Shown piece after piece: positions 35,620-44,190 of a stretch of DNA of 64,000 nt. The translations under genes and the position numbers were made by a program. The DNA comes from Haloarcula taiwanensis (GTDB lineage Archaea > Halobacteriota > Halobacteria > Halobacteriales > Haloarculaceae). Position 1 is the first letter of the stretch, and each line of letters begins with the position of its first letter. Under the pieces are notes generated by a model. That model had not been told where the DNA came from and did not search any database. It worked only from the letters and a program-made list of their open reading frames with translations. The stretch is from positions 2,294,001 to 2,358,000 of the forward strand of contig CP019154.1 in the NCBI GenBank assembly GCA_002844335.1, read 5' to 3'.

Positions 35620-36633
35620 TCACGCGTCCGTACTGTGGCGCTCACGGGCCGCGGCCACGACCAGTGGAAGTGTAATCGTCGCGTCAGCATACACCGAGAC
35701 ATTCCGGGCGTCCTTTTCAAGTTTCCCCCACGAGCGGGCCTCATCGAGCGTGGCACCGGAGAGACCGCCGGTGTTCGAGGGGTCCATCGTCAGCTGGACG
35801 GCGTAGTCGTAAGCGTCGGGCGAGACGAGCATCGTCTGGAGGACGTAGTTCTTCGGGACACCGCCGCCGACGACCATCGCGCCGGCACTGTCAGCCTCGT
35901 ACGCGATATCCGTAATCTGTGTCATGTCCGCGAGTGCGTCGACCGTGAACTCGCTGGTCTGGGAGTACATCCACGCTTGCAGGCCCAGCACTGAGTCCTG
36001 AAACGCCGGACAGTACACCGGCACGTCGTTCTCGTAGGCCGCCGCCAGCACGCCAGCGTCCTCGGGCACGTCCTCGCGCTCGTTGACCGCGGCGTTTGCC
36101 CGGCCGAGCTCCTCGGTCATGTGCTGGATCGAAACCGCACCTTCGTCTTCCAGCGTCGAGAACACCTCGTCCCGGAGGTGATTCTCGAACAGGGCGAAAT
36201 GCTCCTGTGGGAGGTAGACGTTGTAGATGCGGTCGACACCTTCGTCCCGGAGCGTCTCGTCGTGTTCGCGCTCAGTTCGGCCCTCAGGCGTGACCTCGCC
36301 GTGATGGTGCTTGCCGCCGATGGCCTCGATGGTGTCGTGGGTGCAGTTTGCGCCCGTCGTGACCAGCACGTCGATGTGCCCGTCGCGGATGAGTTCGCTG
36401 ACGATGGCCCGCATTCCGGTGGGGACCATCGCGCCGGCCAGTCCGAAAAAGGTCGTCACATCATCGTTGAGCATCTCGCTGTAGATGTCGACGGCCTCGT
36501 GGATGTCGCTCGCGCCGATGCCGGCTTCGCCGTAGCTGTCAGCCAGTTCGCCGACGGTCATTCCGGCCCGGGCCTCTGCGTGCCCGATGGGGTCGTGATG
36601 GAACGTCTCTCGATCGTCGGTGTGGTCGCTCAT
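35620..36633 (-). CDS. dhs: Deoxyhypusine synthase
   Basis: A 337-residue NAD-dependent enzyme that attaches an aminobutyl group to the hypusine lysine of aIF5A. Recognisable features are LAGAMVPTGMR, TTGANCTHDTIEAIGG, HFALFENHLRDEVF, and GGGVPKNYVLQT for the NAD site. The enzyme-imine lysine is K304 in RSWGKLEKDA near the C-terminus. Its target aIF5A and an agmatinase are encoded 6-7 kb to the right; in Haloferax the aminobutyl donor is thought to be agmatine with later removal of the guanidino group by an agmatinase. The gene is monocistronic. Confidence 0.94.
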   Translation of the reverse strand: MSDHTDDRETFHHDPIGHAEARAGMTVGELADSYGEAGIGASDIHEAVDIYSEMLNDDVTTFFGLAGAMVPTGMRAIVSELIRDGHIDVLVTTGANCTHDTIEAIGGKHHHGEVTPEGRTEREHDETLRDEGVDRIYNVYLPQEHFALFENHLRDEVFSTLEDEGAVSIQHMTEELGRANAAVNEREDVPEDAGVLAAAYENDVPVYCPAFQDSVLGLQAWMYSQTSEFTVDALADMTQITDIAYEADSAGAMVVGGGVPKNYVLQTMLVSPDAYDYAVQLTMDPSNTGGLSGATLDEARSWGKLEKDARNVSVYADATITLPLVVAAARERHSTDA

Positions 36634-36766
36634 TGCTGTGCAGTCGAGTGCGGGTGGGTTTCAACGTCGTGGTTCGTCACGGTTAGTGCGGATTATGTGT
36701 TGATTTGTCGTCACATGCCGCAGCTGAAACGGAGGGCTTAGACACCCCTGTGTTGGATAGCACGCT

Positions 36767-37459
36767 ATGGATACTGCTGCGTTCAGGCGCGGTGTTCGGG
36801 ATGTTGCGCCGCTTCTACTGGGTATTATTCCGTTTGGTCTCGTTGCCGGCATCGCGACGGTCAACGCCGGACTCGGACTGCCAGCCGCAGTCGGGCTGTC
36901 GGTGGTCGTCTTTGCCGGCGCATCACAGCTCGCGGCGCTTGAACTGCTGGGACAGAACGCGCCGCTGACGGTTGTTGTCGCGACGGCCGTCGTTATCAAC
37001 CTCCGATTGCTGATGTACTCGGCATCCATCGCGCCGTACTTTCGCGATTTCACCAGCCGGTGGAAAGCGGTGCTCGCCTACGTGCTGACCGACCAGGCGT
37101 ACGCGCTGTCGGTTGCCAGCTACCGGTCCGACAGGGAGACGGACCGGAAGTGGTACTACCTCGGCGTCGCCGTGACGCTCTGGGCCGTATGGCAAGTCAC
37201 GACCATTGCGGGGGCGCTGCTCGGCACTGGCGTCCCCGACGCCTGGGGCCTCGAATTCGCCATCCCGCTTGTCTTCCTTGCGATACTGGTTCCGGCAATC
37301 GAAGACGCGGCGACCGGCATCGCCGCTGTCGTCGGTGGCGTCGTCGCCGTCGTAGGCGCTGGGCTCCCACTCAATCTCGGACTGCTCGTCGCGTCCGGCG
37401 TTGGTATCACTGCTGGCGTACTCACAGAATCCGTCACGGGAGGAACCGATGGCGACTAA
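36767..37459 (+). CDS. azlC: AzlC-family branched-chain amino acid exporter subunit
   Basis: A 230-residue membrane protein with about seven helices. The FAGASQLAALELLG and TAVVINLRLLMYSASIAPYF stretches are the AzlC signature. With AzlD it exports branched-chain amino acids or toxic analogues. The azlD start lies inside the end of this gene, so the two are translationally coupled. No Lrp-type regulator is adjacent. Confidence 0.88.
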   Translation: MDTAAFRRGVRDVAPLLLGIIPFGLVAGIATVNAGLGLPAAVGLSVVVFAGASQLAALELLGQNAPLTVVVATAVVINLRLLMYSASIAPYFRDFTSRWKAVLAYVLTDQAYALSVASYRSDRETDRKWYYLGVAVTLWAVWQVTTIAGALLGTGVPDAWGLEFAIPLVFLAILVPAIEDAATGIAAVVGGVVAVVGAGLPLNLGLLVASGVGITAGVLTESVTGGTDGD

Positions 37460-37778
37460 CTACGGCCCGGTTGAGATCGCTGGCGTAATCGCCGTCATCG
37501 GCGTACTGACGTACGCCTGTCGGCTCTCCTTTATCGCGCTGTTCGGTCGGCTCGACGAGATTCCGCCAGCCGTCGAGCGAGTGTTACGGTTCGTCCCCGC
37601 TGCCGTTCTCGCGGCACTTGTCCTCCCGTCGTTCGTGACCCTCGATGCCAGCAGTTTCGCCGCGGACAAGTTCGTCGCCGGCGCGCTCGCGGCCGGTGTC
37701 GCCTGGCAGACCGAGGACGTGTTCGCGACAATGGTGACCGGAATGGGCGTTCTCTGGGCCATCAGGTTCCTGCTGTAA
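37449..37778 (+). CDS. azlD: AzlD-family transporter small subunit
   Basis: A 109-residue protein with about four hydrophobic helices (YACRLSFIALFG and VERVLRFVPAAVLAALVLPSF are typical AzlD segments). It overlaps the last 11 bases of azlC. The start at 37449 is supported by a GGGAGGA Shine-Dalgarno sequence within azlC at 37439-37445, and an in-frame ATG at 37401 lacks one. It abuts the convergent SprT-like gene with no spacer. Confidence 0.85.
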   Translation: MATNYGPVEIAGVIAVIGVLTYACRLSFIALFGRLDEIPPAVERVLRFVPAAVLAALVLPSFVTLDASSFAADKFVAGALAAGVAWQTEDVFATMVTGMGVLWAIRFLL

Positions 37779-38342
37779 TCAGCCCAATTTCAGCGAGGCA
37801 CCACAGCAGTCAGAGCGGTACTGCTGGCGTTGCTCGACAAGCTTGCAGTCTTGATAGCGGCGGGCGACGAGGCCGCCACACGCCCCGCAGGAGAGGACGT
37901 ACTTCGGGTCGGTGAAGACTGGACAGTGGACATCAGCAGCAAGCCGGTCAGCGCGCTCTCGAAAGGCTCGGCCGTGGTCAGTCGTCCCGTCGCGCTGGTA
38001 CTGCTCGACGTGGATGAGTTCGTGGCGCAGCGTCATCTCCCAGGTGTCCCTGTCAAAGGTCGAGAACGCGTCCCGGGTCAGCGACACCGTACACCGGAGC
38101 GGGCGGCCGTCGCTCCCGTCGATACTGCTCCAGTCGTATCGCTCGCCAACGACGGCGTCGTCTAGCTTTGGCCGCTTGACCGCAGCGGCTCGGCGCTTGG
38201 CCCGGTGTGACACCTCCCAGTCAACGAGGTCGAACCGAACGGAAACACCATACTCACTGCGGACTCGCTGACAGTACCCCCGTGACCAGGCGATAAGGTC
38301 CGAATCGGATTTGATACCTTCGTACGAAACAGTCTCGGCCAT
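37779..38342 (-). CDS. SprT-like zinc metalloprotease
   Basis: A 187-residue protein with the SprT-like domain: H107-ELIH-111 with third ligand H123 (TTDHGRAF), followed by a C-terminal zinc ribbon with C152-GAC-155 and C179-C180. In eukaryotes the family (Spartan) cleaves DNA-protein crosslinks. Archaeal members are uncharacterised as far as I know. The start ATG is complementary to 38340-38342. The gene follows the Nif3-like gene by four bases and is likely in the same operon. Confidence 0.85.
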   Translation of the reverse strand: MAETVSYEGIKSDSDLIAWSRGYCQRVRSEYGVSVRFDLVDWEVSHRAKRRAAAVKRPKLDDAVVGERYDWSSIDGSDGRPLRCTVSLTRDAFSTFDRDTWEMTLRHELIHVEQYQRDGTTDHGRAFRERADRLAADVHCPVFTDPKYVLSCGACGGLVARRYQDCKLVEQRQQYRSDCCGASLKLG

Positions 38343-38346
38343 CGCC

Positions 38347-39114
38347 TCAGAGGCCAGTCGGGCAGTCGATATAGGTTGTCTCAAGCCCCCAGTCCTCGGC
38401 GACAGTCTGGAGCGACTGGACGCCGAACGTCTCCGTCGCGTAATGGCCGGCGAGAATGACGTGGATTCCCTGCTCGCGCGCCTCGTGGAAGGCCTTCTGT
38501 TTCCCCTCGCCAGTGATGAGCACGTCAGCGTCCGTCTCGACTGCCTCCTGCAGCCAGTCGACGCCGCTGCCGGTGACGATGGCGACATCCTCGACAGTCG
38601 ACGGCCCGAAGTCCAGTACCTGCACTGATTGCCCGCCGGTATCGACATTTCCTTCGAGGGTTTCGGCGAGTTCGGAGATCGTCTGTGGTTCTTGCAGGGA
38701 GCCACGCTGGCCGATGTGCTCGCCGCCCATCGACCCGAACGGCGCGCGGTTGTCGAGGTCCAGCAGGTCCGCGACGCCGGCGGCGTTGCCGAGCGACTGA
38801 TGGCCGTCCAGCGGGAGATGCGCGACGTACAGCGCGAGGTCGTTGTCGACCAGCGGTGCGACCCGGCGGTAGTTGGTGTCCGTCACGCGCTCCATCCCGC
38901 CCCAGACGATGCCGTGGTGGGTCACGAGCAGGTCAGCACCCGCGTCGGCGGCGCGGTCGATGGTCTCGACGGCCGCATCGACTGCGAAGGCGACGTGCTC
39001 GACCGGCTGGCTCGCCGGCCCGACCTGCAGGCCGTTCGGACTGGCGTCGATGTCGGCGTAAGCCTCGGTGTCGAGTCGGTCGTCGAGACGCGTCGCGATG
39101 TTGCCTGCGTTCAT
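38347..39114 (-). CDS. Nif3/YbgI-like dinuclear metal protein
   Basis: A 255-residue protein of the NIF3 family, annotated in some organisms as GTP cyclohydrolase I type 2. Metal-site features are LLVTHHGIVWGG (two His) and YVAHLPLDGHQSLGN, with a late GEGKQKAFHEARE and LAGHYATETFGV. It forms hexameric toroids in known members. Function is unsettled in archaea. It is the upstream member of a pair with the SprT-like gene. Confidence 0.88.
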   Translation of the reverse strand: MNAGNIATRLDDRLDTEAYADIDASPNGLQVGPASQPVEHVAFAVDAAVETIDRAADAGADLLVTHHGIVWGGMERVTDTNYRRVAPLVDNDLALYVAHLPLDGHQSLGNAAGVADLLDLDNRAPFGSMGGEHIGQRGSLQEPQTISELAETLEGNVDTGGQSVQVLDFGPSTVEDVAIVTGSGVDWLQEAVETDADVLITGEGKQKAFHEAREQGIHVILAGHYATETFGVQSLQTVAEDWGLETTYIDCPTGL

Positions 39115-39165
39115 ACCGCCGGCTTCGAGATGGCCGGTGGTATGCTTTTCTCTACCGGTGTCTGG

Positions 39166-39900
39166 CTATCCGTCCGATTCGACCAACCGGCCCTTGTCCT
39201 GCCCGATGAGGTCCCGGTCAACCGCGGCATCGATGATGGCGTCGAACTGCTCACCGTCGATGTCGTAGGCGTTGACCGCGACTTCTCGGATTTCCCCTCT
39301 GTCGACCGGCATCTCACGGTTCTGGAGGAGGCGCATCACCTTGTTGTACTCCAGTTTCGTCAGCGAGGGGCTGTCGTCGCTGTCCGCATCGCGATCAGTG
39401 TCTCTGGTTTCAGTGGTAGCCGGTGCGTCATCGGTCTCAGCCGACTCCGCCGTTTGCGTGTCCGTGGTGTTCGGCGCGACCGTGTCCGTCGCATCCGACT
39501 TCGTCGCCGTGTCCGCCGTCTCAGCCGACTGCGCCGACTGTTCCTGCCCTGCCGGACTCGCGCTGTCGGCACCCAGCAGCGAGCCGTCATCGGTCGGCTC
39601 GACCACGCCGTCAGTGGGCTTCGGTTCGTCGGTCGTCGGTGTTCCAGACTCGTCCAGCAGTCCCGGCTGCTCGTCGGTCCCAGCATCGCCAGCCGGTTCC
39701 GCTGTCTCGCGGGCATCTGCCTTCGCTGCCTCGACGGCCGGTTCGACGATAGTTGCGAGCTTCTCCCGGCAAGTCGAACAGAGAACGACAGTGCCCTGCT
39801 CCTCAGTGCCCGGGTCCAGCGATTTCGGGATAATCGGATATTCGGAGAGCGAAACGTCGAGGGCACCGCCACAGAAGTAACACGACGATAGCTGGTCCAT
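39166..39900 (-). CDS. Haloarchaeal zinc-finger protein with long acidic linker
   Basis: A 244-residue protein in three parts. The N-terminus has two CxxC knuckles (C7-YFC-10 and C41-STC-44), fitting one zinc site. Residues about 60-178 are a low-complexity linker of T, D, A, E, S and P. The C-terminal 65 residues (LTKLEYNKVMRLLQNREMPV onward) look like a compact helical domain resembling a winged-helix or sensor tail. Not a family I can name. The linker composition suggests a flexible tether; a regulator or adaptor role is guesswork. Confidence 0.6.
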   Translation of the reverse strand: MDQLSSCYFCGGALDVSLSEYPIIPKSLDPGTEEQGTVVLCSTCREKLATIVEPAVEAAKADARETAEPAGDAGTDEQPGLLDESGTPTTDEPKPTDGVVEPTDDGSLLGADSASPAGQEQSAQSAETADTATKSDATDTVAPNTTDTQTAESAETDDAPATTETRDTDRDADSDDSPSLTKLEYNKVMRLLQNREMPVDRGEIREVAVNAYDIDGEQFDAIIDAAVDRDLIGQDKGRLVESDG

Positions 39901-40018
39901 GCTCGCAAAAGAGATGGCCTGTTTACTAAAAGACTCCTTGGTGTATCGACACCCGGGCTACTAGAGACGGGCATGACAATCGAAACAGGACTGGGGCTGA
40001 GTTGTTGTATACATTGTG

Positions 40019-41032
40019 CTATTTTGCATACTCTTGTCCATCGAAGAACGCGCGAACCAGTTCTGCGACTTCGGAACCGGGCTCCAGCCACGGCGTATGG
40101 CCGTGTCCTGGAAGTTCGTGGAACGCGGCGTTTGCCATCTTTTCGGCGACGGGGCGACCGACATCTGGCGCATAGAAGGCGTCCTCCGTTCCCCAGACGA
40201 ACTGCGTCGGACGGTCTATTTGCACGATTTCGTTCCGGATGTCAAAGAGGGGGTGGGCGTGGCCGTACGACCCCTGTACAGTCGCCAGCGACCGCTGGCT
40301 TTCCTGACGCCCGGGTAGGTCTTGGCCGACGGCAAGCAGTTCGTAGAACACGCCCGGTATCGCTGCGGTGTCGACGACGTTGACTCGCTTCATCGACTGC
40401 CTCGCGTTTTCCACCGGGTCGCCGCGGGTAAGCAGCCACAGCAGGACTCTGTTGAGACCGCGAACCGTCAGCAGTCGAAACAGGAGCGGAAAGGCCCGCG
40501 AGACGCCGCCCGGTGCGCCGACCAACTGCAGGCGGTCCACGCGGTCGTGGTCGATAGCCAGCAGGAACGCCTGGAGGCCGCCGTGGGAGTTGCCGACTAC
40601 GTGTGGTCGGTCGATAGCGAGCGCATCGAGCAGTTCCAGCAGGTACGCCACAAGAAACGACCGGAGGTTCCGGTTCCGGTAGCTCGGAGCGGCCGAAAGG
40701 CCGAGCCCGGGTCGGTCGGGAGCGTACACGCGGTACTCGTCAGTGAGCGAAGGGAACAGCGGCAGCCACGTCGCCGCCGGCGTTCCGACGCCGTGAAGGA
40801 GCAGCACGGAATCGCCGTCCGGGTCCCCGTCGACGAGATAGTGAACGCGACCCGCCGCCTCCGTCTCGGTTATTCTGGACTCGACGCCGAGGTCGTAGTG
40901 GTCGGCGAGGCGGGCCTGGGCGTCCGCGTAGCGTCGCTCGGCCGGATGAGGCCAGTCGTCTGGCGACAGCGCACGGCCCTCGGGAACTGTGGTACCACCA
41001 CTCATACTCGAACTGTCCGGCGCCGTCCGCAT
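40019..41032 (-). CDS. Alpha/beta hydrolase
   Basis: About 337 residues. The hydrolase fold shows the oxyanion loop LLLHGVGTPAATW, nucleophile elbow GNSHGG, and a late acid/His pair in FVWGTEDAFYAPD and LPGHGHTPWLE. Substrate is unknown; the cap region (about 170-240) is hydrophobic. The start is ambiguous: I use ATG 41032, the first after the shared promoter; ATG 41005 (MSGGTTVPEG) would shorten it by nine residues. It is divergent from the amidohydrolase. Confidence 0.85.
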   Translation of the reverse strand: MRTAPDSSSMSGGTTVPEGRALSPDDWPHPAERRYADAQARLADHYDLGVESRITETEAAGRVHYLVDGDPDGDSVLLLHGVGTPAATWLPLFPSLTDEYRVYAPDRPGLGLSAAPSYRNRNLRSFLVAYLLELLDALAIDRPHVVGNSHGGLQAFLLAIDHDRVDRLQLVGAPGGVSRAFPLLFRLLTVRGLNRVLLWLLTRGDPVENARQSMKRVNVVDTAAIPGVFYELLAVGQDLPGRQESQRSLATVQGSYGHAHPLFDIRNEIVQIDRPTQFVWGTEDAFYAPDVGRPVAEKMANAAFHELPGHGHTPWLEPGSEVAELVRAFFDGQEYAK

Positions 41033-41079
41033 CAGTCTACCGCGGCCAGTGCTACATGGCAAGATTGCGCCTCCATGAG

Positions 41080-41091
41080 ACACATATAGCT
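41080..41091. promoter_or_regulatory. Shared TATA region of the divergent hydrolase and amidohydrolase genes
   Basis: ACACATATAGCT contains an A/T core readable on both strands. On the plus strand it lies about 24 bases before ATG 41110, consistent with a leaderless amidohydrolase mRNA. On the minus strand a transcript would begin near 41060, giving the hydrolase a leader of about 28 bases. Confidence 0.45.
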
Positions 41092-41109
41092 CCGCCACTT
41101 CGCTATCGC

Positions 41110-42135
41110 ATGGAGCGAATCGAAGGCACCATCCTTACCGGGCGGTCGTTCGAACCGGTCCACGGCAGCGTTGTCGTCGAAGAAGGCTACATAACAGCCG
41201 TCGAGGAGACGCCGGCCCGCGAAAGCGACCACGACCGAATTGTCCTGCCAGCATTCGTAAACGCCCACACCCACGTTGGCGACTCCGTTGCGAAAGAGGC
41301 AGCTGTCGGTCTTGGACTGGAGGAGGCAGTAGTACCGCCCGACAGCCTGAAACACCAGCAGATCGCAGCGGCCGACGACGAGACGCTGATTGCCGCGATG
41401 CACCGCACCCTTCGGTTCATGCAGCGAACCGGCAGCGCGGCGTTTCTCGACTTCCGGGAGTTCGGCGTCGACGGGGCACGTGCGCTCCGCAAGGCCGCCG
41501 AGGGACTCGATATCGAGCCGTTCATCTTCGGGAGCGACGACTCCGCGGTGCTGGATTTGGCCGACGGATTCGGTGCCAGTGGCGCGAACGACGACGATTT
41601 CACCGCTCACCGGGCTGCTGCTTCGGAGCGGTCAGTCCCGTTCGCGATCCACGCCGGCGAACCGGACGCGACCGATATCCACCCGGCGCTAGACCTAGAG
41701 CCGGACCTGCTGGTCCACATGGTCCATGCCGAGACGGAGCACCTCGAACGTGTGGCCGACCAGAGCGTCCCCATCGCGGTCTGTCCCCGTGCGAACCGCG
41801 TCCTCGGAGTCGGCCGACCCCCGATTGAGACGCTGCTTGAGTACACAGACGTTGCGCTCGGGACGGATAATGTGATGCTGAATGCCCCATCCATGTTCCG
41901 TGAGATGGAGTACACCGCGAAGACGTTCGACCTCCCCTCGCAGACGGTGCTCCGGATGGCGACGACCGCCGGAGCCGAAGCAGTCGGCCTCGACTGCGGT
42001 GTCATCGAACCCGGCCGCCGGGCCGCGCTACTGGTCCTCGATGGCGACTCGGACAATCTCTCGGCCGTCGCCGACCCAGTCGACGCAGTTGTCCGGCGGG
42101 CGTCTCCGCTAGATATCGACCGAGTTATCTGCTGA
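41110..42135 (+). CDS. Amidohydrolase, nucleoside/adenosine deaminase-like
   Basis: A 341-residue TIM-barrel amidohydrolase. Metal and catalytic signatures are H53-T-H55 in VNAHTHVGD, AIHAGEPD (His and Glu), MVHAETEH and the final GTDNVMLN aspartate. This pattern is that of the cytosine/adenosine deaminase branch, including archaeal 5'-deoxyadenosine deaminase and SAH/MTA deaminases, so a purine salvage reaction is likely. The length is shorter than the 420 residues common in that group. The N-terminus here is chosen at ATG 41110. Confidence 0.78.
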   Translation: MERIEGTILTGRSFEPVHGSVVVEEGYITAVEETPARESDHDRIVLPAFVNAHTHVGDSVAKEAAVGLGLEEAVVPPDSLKHQQIAAADDETLIAAMHRTLRFMQRTGSAAFLDFREFGVDGARALRKAAEGLDIEPFIFGSDDSAVLDLADGFGASGANDDDFTAHRAAASERSVPFAIHAGEPDATDIHPALDLEPDLLVHMVHAETEHLERVADQSVPIAVCPRANRVLGVGRPPIETLLEYTDVALGTDNVMLNAPSMFREMEYTAKTFDLPSQTVLRMATTAGAEAVGLDCGVIEPGRRAALLVLDGDSDNLSAVADPVDAVVRRASPLDIDRVIC

Positions 42136-42170
42136 ATGGACAGCGGGCATGGAGCCGGGTACACTCCGGG

Positions 42171-42974
42171 TTAGCGCTGGTCCGCGTGAGCAAACACGAA
42201 CGCCCGAAGGAGTTTCGCGGCCAGCGTCGCTGTCTGGCCGTCGTCGCGGTCGTTGACCTCAACCACGTCGAAGCCGACGGCCTGCGGTGCGACGGCCCGG
42301 ACCACGTCGTGCATCTCGCGTGGTTCGAGGCCGAACGGCTCCGGCGTCCCGGTTCCGGGTGCGAACCCGGGGTCGGCGGCGTCGATGTCGACGGAGAGAT
42401 ACACCCGCTCGTCGTCGAATGCAGGCGACCAGTTGGCCACGTCTTCCGGCGGCACCACGGTCACATCGTCTTCGTTCGCGCGCTCCCATTCGGCTTCCGA
42501 GCCAGTTCGTGCGCCCAGCACAATTGCCTCGTCGGCCACCGAGAGCGCGTGGCGGGTCACCGTCGCGTGGGAGTGCTCGTCACCGGCGTAGGACTCGCGC
42601 AGGTCCAGATGCGCATCCAGACAGACGAACACGTCCGGATCGAGCGCACGCACACCGGCGACTGAGACGGTGTGTTCGCCGCCGATGACGAGCGGGACGT
42701 CCCCCTCGCTGTCGAAATCCGAGAGGGTTCCCTGGAGGAAGGTGAGGTACTCGGCGATGTCGGCCGTGGGACCGATGTCGCCGTGGTCGTAGACGGAACA
42801 GTCAGTGAAGTGTTGGTCGGTGTGGTGGTCGTAATCGTCGAACCCCTGGCAGAACTGGCGGACGCGGCGCGGGCCGAAGCGCGCCCCGGGGCGAAACGAG
42901 GTCGAGGCGTCGAGCGGCGCACCCACGAGCGCGTAGTCGGCCGCCTCGCGGTCGGCCCCCGCACCGGGTAGCAT
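42171..42974 (-). CDS. speB: Agmatinase family ureohydrolase
   Basis: A 267-residue Mn enzyme with all arginase-fold motifs: VIGGEHTVS, CLDAHLDLRESYAG, and SVDIDAADPGFAPGTGTPEPFG. It hydrolyses agmatine-like guanidines to release urea. It is encoded two bases after aIF5A in the same operon, which points to the hypusine pathway, where it is proposed to remove the guanidino group from agmatine-modified aIF5A, rather than to general polyamine synthesis. The experimental basis for this is from Haloferax. Confidence 0.9.
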   Translation of the reverse strand: MLPGAGADREAADYALVGAPLDASTSFRPGARFGPRRVRQFCQGFDDYDHHTDQHFTDCSVYDHGDIGPTADIAEYLTFLQGTLSDFDSEGDVPLVIGGEHTVSVAGVRALDPDVFVCLDAHLDLRESYAGDEHSHATVTRHALSVADEAIVLGARTGSEAEWERANEDDVTVVPPEDVANWSPAFDDERVYLSVDIDAADPGFAPGTGTPEPFGLEPREMHDVVRAVAPQAVGFDVVEVNDRDDGQTATLAAKLLRAFVFAHADQR

Positions 42975-42976
42975 CG

Positions 42977-43357
42977 TTACGAGCGTGTGATCTTGCGCTG
43001 CTCTTCGTACTGGAGGTACTCGATTTCGTCGTCAGGCTGGAGGTCGATGTCTTCGGGGACGCGCATCGTGAACGTGTCGTAGGTGTCGAGGTCCATTACC
43101 TGCGCGTCGTTGCCGTCAGTCGAGACGACCTGGCCCTGCTTCCGGTTGACAATTGGGACCCAGACCTTCGCGTCGACGGGCTGAGACAGCGAGCGCTTCT
43201 TGCCGTCGAAGACGCCCTTGGCGTCGATTCGGGCCTTTGCGCTGCCGTGCTTGCCCGGCTTGGCCGTGCTGTAGGAGTTGATCTTACACGGCGTGTCCTC
43301 GATCATTACGTAGCTTCCTTCGTCGAGCTCTCGAACTTCGGTCTGCTCTCTTGCCAT
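42977..43357 (-). CDS. eif5A: Translation factor aIF5A
   Basis: A 126-residue factor with an N-terminal SH3-like and a C-terminal OB-fold domain. The hypusine site is K36 in [10 protein letters not shown]. It helps ribosomes through proline-rich stretches. A TATA-like box (CGTTTATAC on the minus strand, 43381-43389) lies about 25-30 bases before the ATG, giving a leaderless mRNA. It is the first gene of an operon with agmatinase, and deoxyhypusine synthase is in the same window. Confidence 0.96.
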   Translation of the reverse strand: MAREQTEVRELDEGSYVMIEDTPCKINSYSTAKPGKHGSAKARIDAKGVFDGKKRSLSQPVDAKVWVPIVNRKQGQVVSTDGNDAQVMDLDTYDTFTMRVPEDIDLQPDDEIEYLQYEEQRKITRS

Positions 43358-43380
43358 ACCGCCGGATTACCCCTGTTTCG

Positions 43381-43390
43381 GTATAAACGG
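43381..43390 (-). promoter_or_regulatory. TATA box of the aIF5A-agmatinase operon
   Basis: Read leftward CCGTTTATAC is a near-consensus haloarchaeal TATA box. The rest of the gap 43391-43551 shows no gene or repeat. Confidence 0.5.
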
Positions 43391-43551
43391 TTTGGAATGG
43401 CGCAAGCCAGACCGTCGCGGCTTCCGCGCTAGCTGGGTTCGCGTATCGCGTAGGTCACGGCCGGCCAGAACCCCCCGACAGCAACACTACGTCCTGTGAC
43501 CGTTTCCATCCGACCCCACCGTTCAAGTGAGCTTGCACTAACCACACAAGT

Positions 43552-44190
43552 GTGGCACTCTCGTTCGACCTGTTCGGGACACTCGTTACGGCAGACCGGC
43601 CGTCGGAGCCGTGGGACGCCGTCTCCGCGGCGCTCTCCGCCCGGTCGGTTCGGGTGCCGGACGACTGGGAGGCGGCCTACCGCTCGGCCCACCGCGAGTA
43701 CGACCGCGGCCGGGAAGCGCCGCTTGACGAGCACGTTCGGCTGGCGCTTGCCAGCCGCGGAATCGAGGTCACCGAGGAGACGGCGACGGCGGCCGTCCTC
43801 GACGCGTTCGACAGCCCGGTGACGGTCCGCGACGGGGCCATCGAGGCGATGGCCGCCGCCGCCCAGCGCGGGCCGGTCGCCGTCTGCTCGAACTGCAGCG
43901 TCCCGGGGCTGGTCGAGCGAACGCTCGCGCGGGCAGACATCGAACCGCGGAGCGGGCACTCGTTCGATGCTGTCGTCACCAGCGTCGGCTGTGGGTGGCG
44001 GAAACCGCATCAGCGAATCTTCGAGGCGACGGCCGACGCGCTCGGCGTGACGCTCGCGGCCCTCGTCCACGTCGGCGACGACGCCCGGACGGACGGCGGC
44101 GCGGACCGTGCGGGCGCGGAGTCGGTGCTGCTGGACGAACATCCGCTGCCGGCGATAGCCGAGCAACTCCGGGAGGGAGAGCTGTGCTGA
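43552..44190 (+). CDS. HAD-superfamily hydrolase of the cobalamin cluster
   Basis: A 212-residue HAD phosphatase-like protein: motif I FDLFGTLV at the N-terminus, motif II VCSNCS, motif III lysine in GWRKPHQRIF and motif IV HVGDDARTD. The start is GTG 43552; a conventional ATG is missing because the motif I aspartate is only residue 5. It overlaps cbiB by 7 bases, so it is the first gene of the cobalamin operon. No known phosphatase for alpha-ribazole phosphate or cobalamin 5'-phosphate is in the cluster, so this enzyme is a candidate for that step. Confidence 0.8.
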   Translation: MALSFDLFGTLVTADRPSEPWDAVSAALSARSVRVPDDWEAAYRSAHREYDRGREAPLDEHVRLALASRGIEVTEETATAAVLDAFDSPVTVRDGAIEAMAAAAQRGPVAVCSNCSVPGLVERTLARADIEPRSGHSFDAVVTSVGCGWRKPHQRIFEATADALGVTLAALVHVGDDARTDGGADRAGAESVLLDEHPLPAIAEQLREGELC

